Shown: positions 6,912 to 13,452, numbered from the stretch's first letter. The stretch: DNA of 13,452 nucleotides from Deltaproteobacteria bacterium (GCA_030633185.1 DAOVTG010000041.1:1-13452), one strand, 5' to 3'. The notes: generated from the sequence alone by a model not told the origin. Numbers and translations: made by a program.

Positions 6912-7052
6912 GGCTACCTTGAAAAATTGTCTTTTTGCCCGATTGCAGCGTTAGGCTCAAATTTTAATCCTCAAAATACTAAACGTATTCCTCCGGTTAA
7001 AATCTTCGCCTGCCTTGCACTCGAACAAAAATCCTAATTTTTCAAGACAGCC
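6912..7052. repeat. Palindromic intergenic element (family C), single copy in the window
   Basis: The outer arms are 6912-6942 and 7021-7052, imperfectly complementary over about 30 bases; the best part is CTTGAAAAATT (6918-6928) against AATTTTTCAAG (7036-7046), an exact 11-bp match. Nested inside is a second hairpin: ATTTTAA (6961-6967) with TTAAAAT (6997-7003) and AATAC (6975-6979) with GTATT (6985-6989). I recall similar sequences scattered in Desulfobacterota genomes, but cannot verify that. It occupies most of the divergent gap between the radical SAM and BamD-LptA genes, so promoters for both must lie in or beside it. No direct repeats are visible at its edges. A weak TTGATT (7059-7064) and TAATCC (7083-7088) pair lies to its right. 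Confidence 0.65.
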
Positions 7053-7119
7053 TTATGTTTGATTGATAGTTAAAGAGTGATGTAATCCAACAATTTCATT
7101 TAATCAAGGAATATCCCGA

Positions 7120-8682
7120 GTGATGCTTCAGGACTGCGGAAAAAGCTCTGCCCGGCGGCACCTTTTTATTTTTCAACTGTTTTTTATAGCTCTTATCTTT
7201 ATGGTTCTCTGGTTTGGTGCCTCCTGCGCCTCTCGTGAGGTTGTCGTCGATGATCCGAAGACCCTTTTTCAGAAGGCCGAGAAGGCTTATCAAAAAAAGA
7301 GTCTCAGTCGGGCGAATGAGCTTTTTCAGGAGGTTCAGAATGAATTTCCCGATACCGAGTATGCCAAACTGGCCCTTTTGCGGACTGCCGATATCTCCTA
7401 CCGTCGTAAAGATTTGGAGGATGCGGCTCGAACCTACAACGATTTTATCAACTTCAATGAGGATCACGACAAGGCCCCCTACGCCTTCTATCAAGTCGGG
7501 ATGAGTTACTATGCGACCTTGAAAACTATCGATCTTGATCTCGAAGTTCTGCGCCAGGCTCTGGAGACTTTTCAGGAGGCCCTGTCACGTTATCCCGATA
7601 GTCCCCCCTATACAGCCAAGATTATTCAACGAATCAACGACTGTAAGCGGCGTTTTGCGAAACGTGAATTCTATGTAGGTTTCTACTATTACAAGAAGGG
7701 TAAGTTTCATTCAGCCATAGCCCGTTTCGAATATCTTCTCAAAACCTATCCCGGTTTTATTGATGACAAGGTGCTCTACTACCTGGGGATGGCTCATCTC
7801 AATAAGGGCGCTGTCGAAGACGGTCATCGAGCTCTGTTGACCCTGACCAAAGCTTTTCCCAAGAGCCCTTTTACGATCCAGGCCCGGTCTTGGCTGGAAA
7901 CCGATGAGGGTCCCGGTCTGCCTCTACTCTTTATGGCCCGTGATTATTTTCTGGTTCGCGATTTTGATATTGGTGACCGTTATCTGACGACCACCTTTAT
8001 GCCGGAAAAATATTCGCCCAGGCTTTTCAAAATGTTGAGCGGTGAGGGAAGCGGTGGCAGGCAGATGCAAGAGGTGACCTTCTCCTCTCTCTATAGGTCT
8101 GTGACCCCGGCGAAGAAAGGAAAAACCGGAAGTAAAATCGAGGTACCTGAGCCGGCTCTCAAAAGCGTGCCTTCCGGTTCTTCGCGGGTTGCGGACGAGG
8201 CGTCTCCGAGGACAAAAGTCGATCAAGGCGGATTACCATCCGCATACCCCGCGACGGATCCTCGTCAGCAGATGCGTTTAGGTCAGCAGGATGATCCCTT
8301 GGAGATTATCTCCGACTGGACTGAAGCCAACCGCCGGAAGGGTACCGTCACCTTTGGCGGCAAGGTTATTGCCAAACAGAAGGATATGGTTCTTTATGCC
8401 AACAAGGTTGTAAATTACTTCGATATGCAGAGCCGAAAACTGCTTAAGGCGATCGCTGTCGGTAATGTCAAGTTGAACCAGGCTGACAAATTCGTTACCT
8501 GTGAGCGGGCCGAGTTGATTCAGGCCGAAAGAAAGGTTATTCTGACCGGTAATCCGGTGATGTGGCAGGGTGAAAACCGGGTGACCGGTGAGCGTATTGT
8601 TATCTATCTCAATCAGAGTCAGGCCGAAGTTTTCGGCGGGGAAAAAGGTCGGGCTAAGGTTAAAATCCTGCCCAAAGATTGA
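7120..8682 (+). CDS. bamD: BamD-like TPR lipoprotein fused to a C-terminal LptA/OstA-like domain
   Basis: This 520-residue predicted envelope lipoprotein has a signal segment (residues 14-35, IFQLFFIALIFMVLWFGAS) leading to Cys36; the lipobox GASC is slightly atypical because -3 is Gly. Residues 44-257 are TPR repeats in the BamD pattern: FQKAEKAYQKKSLSRANELF, then YNDFINFNEDHDKAPYAFYQVGMSYY, then ALETFQEALSRYPDSPPYTAK, then REFYVGFYYYKKGKFHSAIARFE. BamD scaffolds the BAM complex that inserts outer-membrane proteins. A low-complexity linker (about 310-385) follows. Residues 392-518 match LptA/OstA: DPLEIISDW, TVTFGGKVIAKQKDMVLYANKV, AVGNVKLNQ, LTGNPVMWQGENRVTGERIVIYL. LptA bridges lipopolysaccharide across the periplasm. 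The start is GTG 7120 (AAGGA at 7106-7110) or ATG 7123. The TGA stop comes from the adjoining family A element. Both domain calls are mine by eye; canonical BamD is about half this length. Confidence 0.85.
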   Translation: MMLQDCGKSSARRHLFIFQLFFIALIFMVLWFGASCASREVVVDDPKTLFQKAEKAYQKKSLSRANELFQEVQNEFPDTEYAKLALLRTADISYRRKDLEDAARTYNDFINFNEDHDKAPYAFYQVGMSYYATLKTIDLDLEVLRQALETFQEALSRYPDSPPYTAKIIQRINDCKRRFAKREFYVGFYYYKKGKFHSAIARFEYLLKTYPGFIDDKVLYYLGMAHLNKGAVEDGHRALLTLTKAFPKSPFTIQARSWLETDEGPGLPLLFMARDYFLVRDFDIGDRYLTTTFMPEKYSPRLFKMLSGEGSGGRQMQEVTFSSLYRSVTPAKKGKTGSKIEVPEPALKSVPSGSSRVADEASPRTKVDQGGLPSAYPATDPRQQMRLGQQDDPLEIISDWTEANRRKGTVTFGGKVIAKQKDMVLYANKVVNYFDMQSRKLLKAIAVGNVKLNQADKFVTCERAELIQAERKVILTGNPVMWQGENRVTGERIVIYLNQSQAEVFGGEKGRAKVKILPKD

Positions 8683-8831
8683 TGGCGTCGTAAAAAGTTC
8701 CGATATCCTGCGTTGTTGTGGTTCTCCAGACACTCGACATACTACATGTATGGTCTCGAGCCTGGAGAACCACAACATCTTGTCTATCGAAATTTTTACT
8801 TAGCCATCCCATGACTTTTTACGACGCCATC
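8681..8831. repeat. Palindromic repeat family A, full-length copy (151 bp) with 6-bp target duplication
   Basis: The terminal inverted repeats are 8681-8699 and 8813-8831 (GATGGCGTCGTAAAAAGTT, 18 of 19 paired plus a G-T). A second perfect 16-bp stem lies inside, 8714-8729 with 8762-8777 (TGTTGTGGTTCTCCAG), closing on an imperfect palindrome at 8733-8760. The non-palindromic hexamer AAGATT flanks it directly on both sides (8675-8680 and 8832-8837), which is the expected trace of a transposition-like insertion. There is no coding capacity. It lies between convergent genes and supplies the TGA stop of the upstream one. As RNA it would form a long nested hairpin in either direction and may stop both transcripts. 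Confidence 0.85.
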
Positions 8832-8835
8832 AAGA

Positions 8836-9876
8836 TTAACGAGTGCTGGAGATTTGGTCGGGTGTGAAAATGCCTTTTTCGGTGATGAACGCGCTGATCA
8901 AGGTCGCCGGGGTGACATCAAAGGCGGGGTTGTAAACCGCAACTTTTTCCGGTGCGGTGCGTTTTTCGCCAAAAAATCTTACCTCGTCGGGATCGCGTTC
9001 TTCGATCGGGATCATCGAACCATCGGCCAGTGAAAAATCGATAGTTGAGGTTGGGGCGGCTACATAGAAAGGTAGATTGTGGGCTTTGGCCGCCAGGGCG
9101 ACGCTATAGGTGCCGATTTTGTTGGCGGTATCGCCATTGGCAGCAATCCGATCAGCGCCGACGATAACCAGGTCGATCATTCCCTTAGCCATACAATGGG
9201 CTGCCATATTGTCACAGATCAGGGTAACCGGGATCTTTTCTTTAAGTAACTCCCACGTCGTCAGGCGCGAGCCCTGTAACAGAGGTCTGGTTTCGTCGGC
9301 GTAAACTTTTATGTTTTTGCCCGCCGCCTGCGCCGCCCGGATAACCCCCAGAGCCGTACCATATTCAGCACAAGCCAGAGCTCCGGCGTTGCAGTGGGTC
9401 AAGATTCTAGCCTCGGCCGGGATCAGTTTTGCGCCATACTCTCCCAGTCGATGATGAGCCCGGTCATCTTCCGCATAGATCCGATCAGCTTCTACGAGCA
9501 GGAGATCTCTTAATGCGGTCTCGTCAAGACCCCTCTTAAGGCCCTCTTCCCCAACCCTTTTCATTCTCTCAAGAGCCCAGAACAGATTAACCGCTGTCGG
9601 TCGAGTGGCGGCGAGTACGTCGATAATAGTGGTTAACGTGGGTGCGGTGATGCCGTTTCCGGTCGCTATTGCTTTCTGAACTCCAATAACCACCCCATAA
9701 GCAGCGGCTACGCCAATTGCCGGAGCTCCGCGGACGGCCAGGGTTTTGATCGCCTCGACTATTTGAGGCAAATCTTCACATTCAAGAAAAATCTCTGCGG
9801 TCGGCAGCCGGCGTTGATCAAGTAAGCGCAGGGCTCTTTTTTCTTTTAGCCAGGTTAGGGTTTGAAAAGTACTCAT
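8836..9876 (-). CDS. mtnA: S-methyl-5-thioribose-1-phosphate isomerase
   Basis: This 346-residue enzyme of the methionine salvage pathway isomerises methylthioribose-1-phosphate to methylthioribulose-1-phosphate. It belongs to the eIF2B-alpha/MtnA family. Visible are RGAPAIGVAAAYG (49-61), THCNAG with the catalytic Cys162, YADETRPLLQGSRLT (192-206), and GADRIAANGDTANKIGT (240-256) with the catalytic Asp242, ending with the substrate loop VAAPTSTIDF. The frame is open to 9948, but that extension overlaps gatC and shows no homology; MSTFQTLTWLKEKRALRLLDQ at 9876 is the usual beginning. Its ribosome binding site is weak. The gene follows gatC after 19 bases. Its TAA stop (8838-8836) overlaps the right AAGATT flank of the family A element. 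Other salvage genes (mtnB, mtnP, etc.) are not in the window. Confidence 0.93.
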   Translation of the reverse strand: MSTFQTLTWLKEKRALRLLDQRRLPTAEIFLECEDLPQIVEAIKTLAVRGAPAIGVAAAYGVVIGVQKAIATGNGITAPTLTTIIDVLAATRPTAVNLFWALERMKRVGEEGLKRGLDETALRDLLLVEADRIYAEDDRAHHRLGEYGAKLIPAEARILTHCNAGALACAEYGTALGVIRAAQAAGKNIKVYADETRPLLQGSRLTTWELLKEKIPVTLICDNMAAHCMAKGMIDLVIVGADRIAANGDTANKIGTYSVALAAKAHNLPFYVAAPTSTIDFSLADGSMIPIEERDPDEVRFFGEKRTAPEKVAVYNPAFDVTPATLISAFITEKGIFTPDQISSTR

Positions 9877-9895
9877 TAGCGCAGCCAGGATCTCT

Positions 9896-10189
9896 CTACT
9901 CAATAACCTGAGGAACTTTGAAAAAACGCTCTTCCCGTTGCGGGGCATTACTAAGCACTCTTTCCCCCAAACCCTCGGTCAAGCGGTCTTCCCGCATCGG
10001 GGTCGCAGTGGCTGCAACATGGGCCATCGGCGGCACATCACTGGTGTCAAGCTCCTGCAATTTCTCAACATAACCAAGAATCGCATTCAATTGGGCTCCA
10101 TATTGCTCCAATTCATCATCGTTCATTTCAATCCGCGCCAGCGCGGCAACATGTTTGACGGTTTTTAAGTCAATTTTTTCCTGCGTCAT
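9896..10189 (-). CDS. gatC: Aspartyl/glutamyl-tRNA(Asn/Gln) amidotransferase subunit C
   Basis: This 97-residue protein has the typical GatC sequence: VKHVAALARIEMNDDELEQYGAQLNAILGYVEKLQELDTSDVPPMAH, then PMREDRLTEGL and, near the end, NAPQREERFFKVPQVIE. GatC is the small belt subunit that holds GatA and GatB together in the complex that converts misacylated Glu-tRNA(Gln) or Asp-tRNA(Asn) to the amidated form in organisms lacking GlnRS or AsnRS. Length is normal. gatA and gatB are not adjacent here: mtnA follows after 19 bases and the VWA gene precedes it. A moderate ribosome binding site (TTAGGG, minus strand) precedes the ATG. Confidence 0.95.
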   Translation of the reverse strand: MTQEKIDLKTVKHVAALARIEMNDDELEQYGAQLNAILGYVEKLQELDTSDVPPMAHVAATATPMREDRLTEGLGERVLSNAPQREERFFKVPQVIE

Positions 10190-10251
10190 AATGTACCCTA
10201 AATCCTTTTGGTTTTTTGCTGAATGGAAAATATATCGTTTTTTGTGGTGTT

Positions 10252-10407
10252 TTATAATCCTGTATCAAATTCCAGTAACTCGCCTTTTTTGATAACGATA
10301 TCATCGGCGACCGGCAGGGCTTCGTCCATACCTTTGAGATAGACGTTGAGAGAGTAGTTGCCGGGTTGTACGGCAAAGGCGTACCAGATAGGATAGTCGT
10401 TATCCCA
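10252..10407 (-). pseudogene. Out-of-frame C-terminal segment of the VWA-domain protein
   Basis: On the minus strand a frame shifted by one base from the gene upstream reads WDNDYPIWYAFAVQPGNYSL, continues with NVYLKGMDEALPV and ends at TAA 10254-10252 (51 residues plus stop). The composition, the alternation of hydrophobic and polar residues, and the PGNYSLNVYLKG beta-sandwich-like pattern look like genuine protein. It begins exactly where the VWA frame ends. Removing one base from the C4 run at 10417-10414 joins the two into FFTSKPCRWDNDYPIWY and gives a protein of 268 residues. I regard it as the lost end of that gene. Confidence 0.65.
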
Positions 10408-11059
10408 GCGGCAGGGGTTTGCTGGTGAAGAAATAGTAGTTGTTACCTTTACTGGGGGTTTCGAGAATCACCCGGCCGTCATCACGGCGCAGGGTAACCG
10501 AGCTTGCCGGTAGTTTTTTAAGTGAGTCGACATCAAAGCCGACAACATGCAGGATAAATTTTATGCCGGTCGCCTTTAAGGTTTTGACGACGCCGCAAGG
10601 GTCGGGGTTGCAGGTCTCTTCGCCATCACTGACCAGAATAATGGTGGTTTTATTTTCCTTGGTTTTAAGCTCATCAACGACCATCTTGATCGAATCAGCG
10701 ATCGGGGTTTTACCCTTCGGACTGATGCTGTCGACCTTGCTCAGTAACAGGTCGCGGTCATCGCTGCCGGCCGGCATCATGATTTCAATATCATCGCAGC
10801 GCCCTTTTTGACGATGGCCGTAGACGGTGAGGCCGAGTTTCACTTCACTCGGCAGTGAAGGGATAAGTTGGTGCAGGACATCCTTGGCGGCCTTGATCTT
10901 GGTTTGGCTGCCAGCGTTTCCCCACATTGAGCCGGAACCATCAAGGATGATCATCACCTCAGGGAAATTCGTATCGGTGGCGGCCTGGGCCGTCGGGGCC
11001 GGGCTCGATAAGAGAACGAGCAGAATGAGAGCGTACAATATAAAGTGTAAGCGATGCAT
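10400..11059 (-). CDS. Secreted von Willebrand factor A domain protein (frameshifted near the C-terminus)
   Basis: This is a 219-residue frame with a signal peptide (MHRLHFILYALILLVLLSSP, cleavage after AQA) and one VWA domain. The metal-ion-dependent adhesion site is complete: DGSGSMWG (DxSxS), the Thr in KGKTPIADS, and the Asp in LVSDGEETC. Such domains bind ligands through a divalent cation; the partner is unknown. There is an excellent AAGGAG at 11073-11068, eight bases before the ATG. The frame ends at TAA 10402-10400 with TSKPLPLG, but coding sequence continues in the next frame to 10252, so the natural protein was probably 268 residues. A one-base insertion in the C4 run at 10417-10414 is the simplest explanation; a sequencing or assembly error is equally possible. 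gatC follows 62 bases after the restored end, on the same strand. The MIDAS core is upstream of the break, so the domain itself could still fold. Confidence 0.85.
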   Translation of the reverse strand: MHRLHFILYALILLVLLSSPAPTAQAATDTNFPEVMIILDGSGSMWGNAGSQTKIKAAKDVLHQLIPSLPSEVKLGLTVYGHRQKGRCDDIEIMMPAGSDDRDLLLSKVDSISPKGKTPIADSIKMVVDELKTKENKTTIILVSDGEETCNPDPCGVVKTLKATGIKFILHVVGFDVDSLKKLPASSVTLRRDDGRVILETPSKGNNYYFFTSKPLPLG

Positions 11060-11332
11060 TGTGGTTTCTCCTTAACTTGTAGGGTAGTAAATTAGACCCG
11101 GTCAAACTACCATATTTTGTCATAAATTGTCAAAAAAAGATTATTTTAGAACGAAAAACCTAGGGTTTAATCTTTACGTGTGGAAATTGTTACTTTTTGG
11201 TTGACTGTTGCGGTTGGAATATGTTCAAGTTGGTTGCCTGATGTAAAAAAGTCTTACTGTTTCCGGTCTATTTTGTGATTTTGTTGAAAAACAGTCTTTA
11301 AGGTCGTGCTTCGAGCTCAATGAGGTAATGAG
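11060..11332. other. Divergent intergenic region between the VWA gene and the LpoA-like gene
   Basis: This is AT-rich sequence that should hold promoters for both genes. The ribosome binding sites are clear: AAGGAG (11073-11068, minus) and GAGG (11322-11325, plus). A short direct repeat TTGTCA occurs at 11117-11122 and 11127-11132, ten bases apart, with a related GTCAAA at 11101-11106; this could be an operator or chance. I could not settle on a -35/-10 pair for either strand, and no family A, B or C repeat is present. Confidence 0.4.
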
Positions 11333-13447
11333 ATGTTAGTTGGGGGAAAATATTGTTTAGTGTCTTGCAGGTTATTTTCTTGTTTTTTAACAAGAAAATG
11401 TTTTGAAAAAAGCACTTACTTGCGGGCAACTTTCGTGTTAACGGTTTTTATGGTGTTGGCACTGGTTCAGACAGGTTGGGCAGACCAATTGAAAACAGAT
11501 TTCGGTAAACCATCTTCAGCAGAAACTGTGCAGATACCGTGGTTTTTGCAAAATGCTGAATTTGTGCCGACTTGGCAAAGAGAGGTCGAGCAGCTCGAAA
11601 GTCAGGGAGATTTTAATGGAGCTTGTTTGTTACTCAGGAAGCACTATCGGCACTCTATTGAGGTGGATGCCGGCGATTATTTTTCACGCCTGCTCTCTCA
11701 TTTGACTGATGAGCAGGTGGCTAAGTGGTGGCAGCGAGAAAGTGACGAAGGGTTATCGTGCAGAATTACGGCGGAATATTTTACGCGTTTGTGTCATCAG
11801 CCAGCAGTCGGCTTGCCGGCGGCGGCAGAGCAACTGTTACTGGATTTAGCTTTAAAGTTGACTTCAGGGTGCAAGGTTAGTGAGGATATCAAGACCGAAG
11901 CCCGGGATTTTCTCCTTTTGCACCAGGTTCTGGCCGGTGCGACTGAAGTGACGGTCGGTTGCCTCTTGCCCCTGAGCGGTTCAAATGCCGCAGCTGGTAA
12001 ACGTCTGTTGCGTGGCATGGAATTGGCTCTGGGGGTTTATCCTGGGGTTTTTGCTAAGGCGACGTCAGATTCTGCGACCACACCTTTCGAAGGATCCGAA
12101 TTTCGTTCGTCGGCGAACAATATTAAAGACCGGCAAGCCTCGCAAGACCCTGAAATTATTGATACCTCGACATGGTTCGAGACGGTTGCCGAGCCGGATG
12201 CCGGAGTTACTTTACTGCAAGAGCATATCGATACCTGGAATATGTCGATGAAGGTGAAATCATTAGTTGAATCGGTGGCCGTTACAGCGGCTGCGAACCC
12301 CTTGACAGCATTTAAATCTCAAGCTCTGCCGCGTTTGCGGCTGCTGATTTACGATACTGCCGGAGAGGGAGAACGGGCTCGGGCCGGGGTTCGTTATCTG
12401 GTGAATAAGAAAAAGGTGAATCTGCTGATTGGGCCCTATACCGGGAAAGCCGCCAATTATGCCGCAGTCGAAGCGCATAGTCGAGGAGTGACTATGGTCA
12501 GCTTAAGCCCTTTGCTGCACAATCTTGAGCGCTATCCCAATGTTTTTCAGCATTATCCGACAATTCGCAACCAGGCCGTCTCACTGGCTGATTTGGCGAT
12601 GACCCGTATGGGCTTAAAAGATTTCGCCATGCTTGTACCTCAGAATCGTTATGGACGTGAGTTTGCTGAAATTTTTGCGGCTCAGGCTGAGGCTTGGGGT
12701 GGTCAGGTGGTGCGGAAGGTCTACTATGATTCGAGCCGTCCCGATTTTGGCCCCGCAATCCGTGAAATGATCGGCCCGGAACGTTATCGTCGTTTCAAGG
12801 TAAAACGTCATGAGTATGAAGTCTGGTTGAAAGAGCGCCGGAGCTCTATGGAAAAGGATAGACTCTTCCGGCTGGCCCAAGAAATTGGTCTTAATGGCAG
12901 CGAGCTTAATCTGCTTTCAGGTAAGAATAAGTTGAAGCCGCGACCTTTACTCGATTGTGATTTTGAGGCTGTTGTGGTTCCCGACCGGGCTTCGAGTCTG
13001 CAATTGTTGATTCCGCAATTAGCTTTTTACGACCTTGAAGAGTGCTGGTTGTTGGGCGGGCGTTATTGGAACAGCGAGTCTTTATTGGCCAAAGTGGAAG
13101 AGTATGCGGAAGGGGCTCTTCTGGTTGATGGCTGTTGTTCCCATTGTGATGCATCAGCCGAGCTGGTTGCTTTTCGGGAACGGTATTCGGCTCTCAATCA
13201 GGGTGTGGTGCCGGGTTTGCTGGAAACCTACGGTTTTGATACCATTATGTTGTTGCGGCAACTTTGTGCTAAAATGGGGCCCGAACCTGATGCCGAAATC
13301 TGGCGGAGGGCTCTGGTCGGCTGCCGCGATCTACCCCTGGCCTCAGGGATTACGACTACTCTTGGTGACGGTGAGATTGCTAAACGGCTCTACCCGTTGA
13401 CTTTTAGAAAAGGTCGCATCGAGATGGTTCGTGAGAGTTGCAACTGA
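11333..13447 (+). CDS. Periplasmic PBP-activator-like protein (helical N-terminal region plus substrate-binding-protein fold)
   Basis: This 704-residue protein has a late signal peptide (hydrophobic FVLTVFMVLALVQT, cleavage after GWA at 50) preceded by an unusually long n-region of about 32 residues with three cysteines. Residues 70-200 look helical and TPR-like (VEQLESQGDFNGACLLLRKHY). A type I periplasmic-binding fold follows: VTVGCLLPLSGSNAAAGKRLLRGMELAL (207-234), LRLLIYDTAGEGERARAGVRYLV (335-357), NLLIGPYTGKAANYAAVEAH, FAMLVPQNRYGREFAEIF (431-448), DFEAVVVPDRASSL, and PQLAFYDLEECWLLGG. This pattern fits the LppC/LpoA-like 'penicillin-binding protein activator' relatives of LivK, which regulate peptidoglycan synthesis rather than transport. 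About 95 residues (239-334) interrupt the first two strands. A GAGG at 11322-11325 supports the ATG at 11333. It has no neighbouring transporter genes. A true transport protein remains possible. Confidence 0.8.
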   Translation: MLVGGKYCLVSCRLFSCFLTRKCFEKSTYLRATFVLTVFMVLALVQTGWADQLKTDFGKPSSAETVQIPWFLQNAEFVPTWQREVEQLESQGDFNGACLLLRKHYRHSIEVDAGDYFSRLLSHLTDEQVAKWWQRESDEGLSCRITAEYFTRLCHQPAVGLPAAAEQLLLDLALKLTSGCKVSEDIKTEARDFLLLHQVLAGATEVTVGCLLPLSGSNAAAGKRLLRGMELALGVYPGVFAKATSDSATTPFEGSEFRSSANNIKDRQASQDPEIIDTSTWFETVAEPDAGVTLLQEHIDTWNMSMKVKSLVESVAVTAAANPLTAFKSQALPRLRLLIYDTAGEGERARAGVRYLVNKKKVNLLIGPYTGKAANYAAVEAHSRGVTMVSLSPLLHNLERYPNVFQHYPTIRNQAVSLADLAMTRMGLKDFAMLVPQNRYGREFAEIFAAQAEAWGGQVVRKVYYDSSRPDFGPAIREMIGPERYRRFKVKRHEYEVWLKERRSSMEKDRLFRLAQEIGLNGSELNLLSGKNKLKPRPLLDCDFEAVVVPDRASSLQLLIPQLAFYDLEECWLLGGRYWNSESLLAKVEEYAEGALLVDGCCSHCDASAELVAFRERYSALNQGVVPGLLETYGFDTIMLLRQLCAKMGPEPDAEIWRRALVGCRDLPLASGITTTLGDGEIAKRLYPLTFRKGRIEMVRESCN

Positions 13448-13452
13448 AAAAA

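Noticed and set aside
9877..9948. N-terminal extension of mtnA to 9948
   Set aside because: It overlaps gatC by 53 bases and shows no MtnA similarity; the usual N-terminus starts at 9876.
10170..10376. 68-codon minus-strand frame between the VWA gene and gatC
   Set aside because: It overlaps the gatC start and the shifted C-terminal VWA frame, has a TTG start, and has no protein-like character; the neighbouring frame is the better reading.
10440..11075. Plus-strand frames of 123 and 82 codons opposite the VWA gene
   Set aside because: They are antisense shadows of a gene with a signal peptide, an intact MIDAS motif and a strong ribosome binding site.
11117..11132. TTGTCA direct repeat as a defined operator or -35 box
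   Set aside because: Two hexamers ten bases apart in AT-rich sequence are too weak, and no matching -10 box is found at the correct spacing.

Overview
The window looks like a chromosomal stretch of a Gram-negative, outer-membrane-bearing anaerobe, most likely a member of the Desulfobacterota (former Deltaproteobacteria). The reasons are a LIV-type ABC importer joined to an AMP-forming acyl-CoA ligase, a BamD/LptA-type envelope protein, a tRNA amidotransferase subunit (GatC) and mtnA, moderate base composition, and several families of palindromic intergenic repeats. The taxonomic call is inference from gene content and style; no rRNA or tRNA gene is visible.

Layout. Positions 3-4668 (+) are the end of a branched-chain-amino-acid-type (HAAT) importer operon: the last 44 codons of livM, then livK, livF and a long-chain-type acyl-CoA ligase whose GTG start overlaps livF by 13 bases. 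The two gaps, livM-livK and livK-livF, are filled with interspersed repeats. Convergent to this, 4697-6878 (-) holds a radical SAM protein of unknown substrate followed by nfo (endonuclease IV). Across a divergent intergenic region carrying a 141-bp palindromic element, 7120-8682 (+) encodes a lipoprotein that reads as BamD fused to an LptA/OstA-like domain. Its 3' end meets the convergent mtnA (8836-9876, -) with a 151-bp palindromic element between them. mtnA is preceded in the same direction by gatC and by a secreted von Willebrand A protein whose reading frame is broken near its C-terminus. Divergent from that, 11333-13447 (+) encodes a 704-residue periplasmic protein of the PBP-activator / substrate-binding-protein type.

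The most unusual non-coding signal is a set of repeats. Family A (termini GATGGCGTCGTAAAAAGT / inverse) occurs three times: a degenerate copy at 136-202, a 79-bp copy at 1654-1732 and a full 151-bp copy at 8681-8831. The two good copies are each flanked by a 6-bp direct repeat (AACGTT and AAGATT), so they behave like MITE-type insertions. Removing the 151-bp copy plus one AAGATT restores a TAA stop for the upstream gene, at a TTAA shared with the convergent mtnA stop; the element now supplies TGA instead and neither protein changes. The 79-bp copy sits inside the tail of a family B repeat, giving a relative insertion order. Family B (GGGGTCA...TGACCCC, about 110 bp) has three copies, all inside the liv operon.

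How the genes work together: the importer and ligase probably take up a carboxylate or amino acid and activate it to a CoA thioester. The BamD-LptA fusion and the LpoA-like protein belong to envelope assembly. nfo, mtnA and gatC are housekeeping functions (base excision repair, methionine salvage, tRNA-dependent amidation) with no obvious link to each other beyond co-orientation. I did not find a defence system, CRISPR array, or complete insertion sequence with a transposase.
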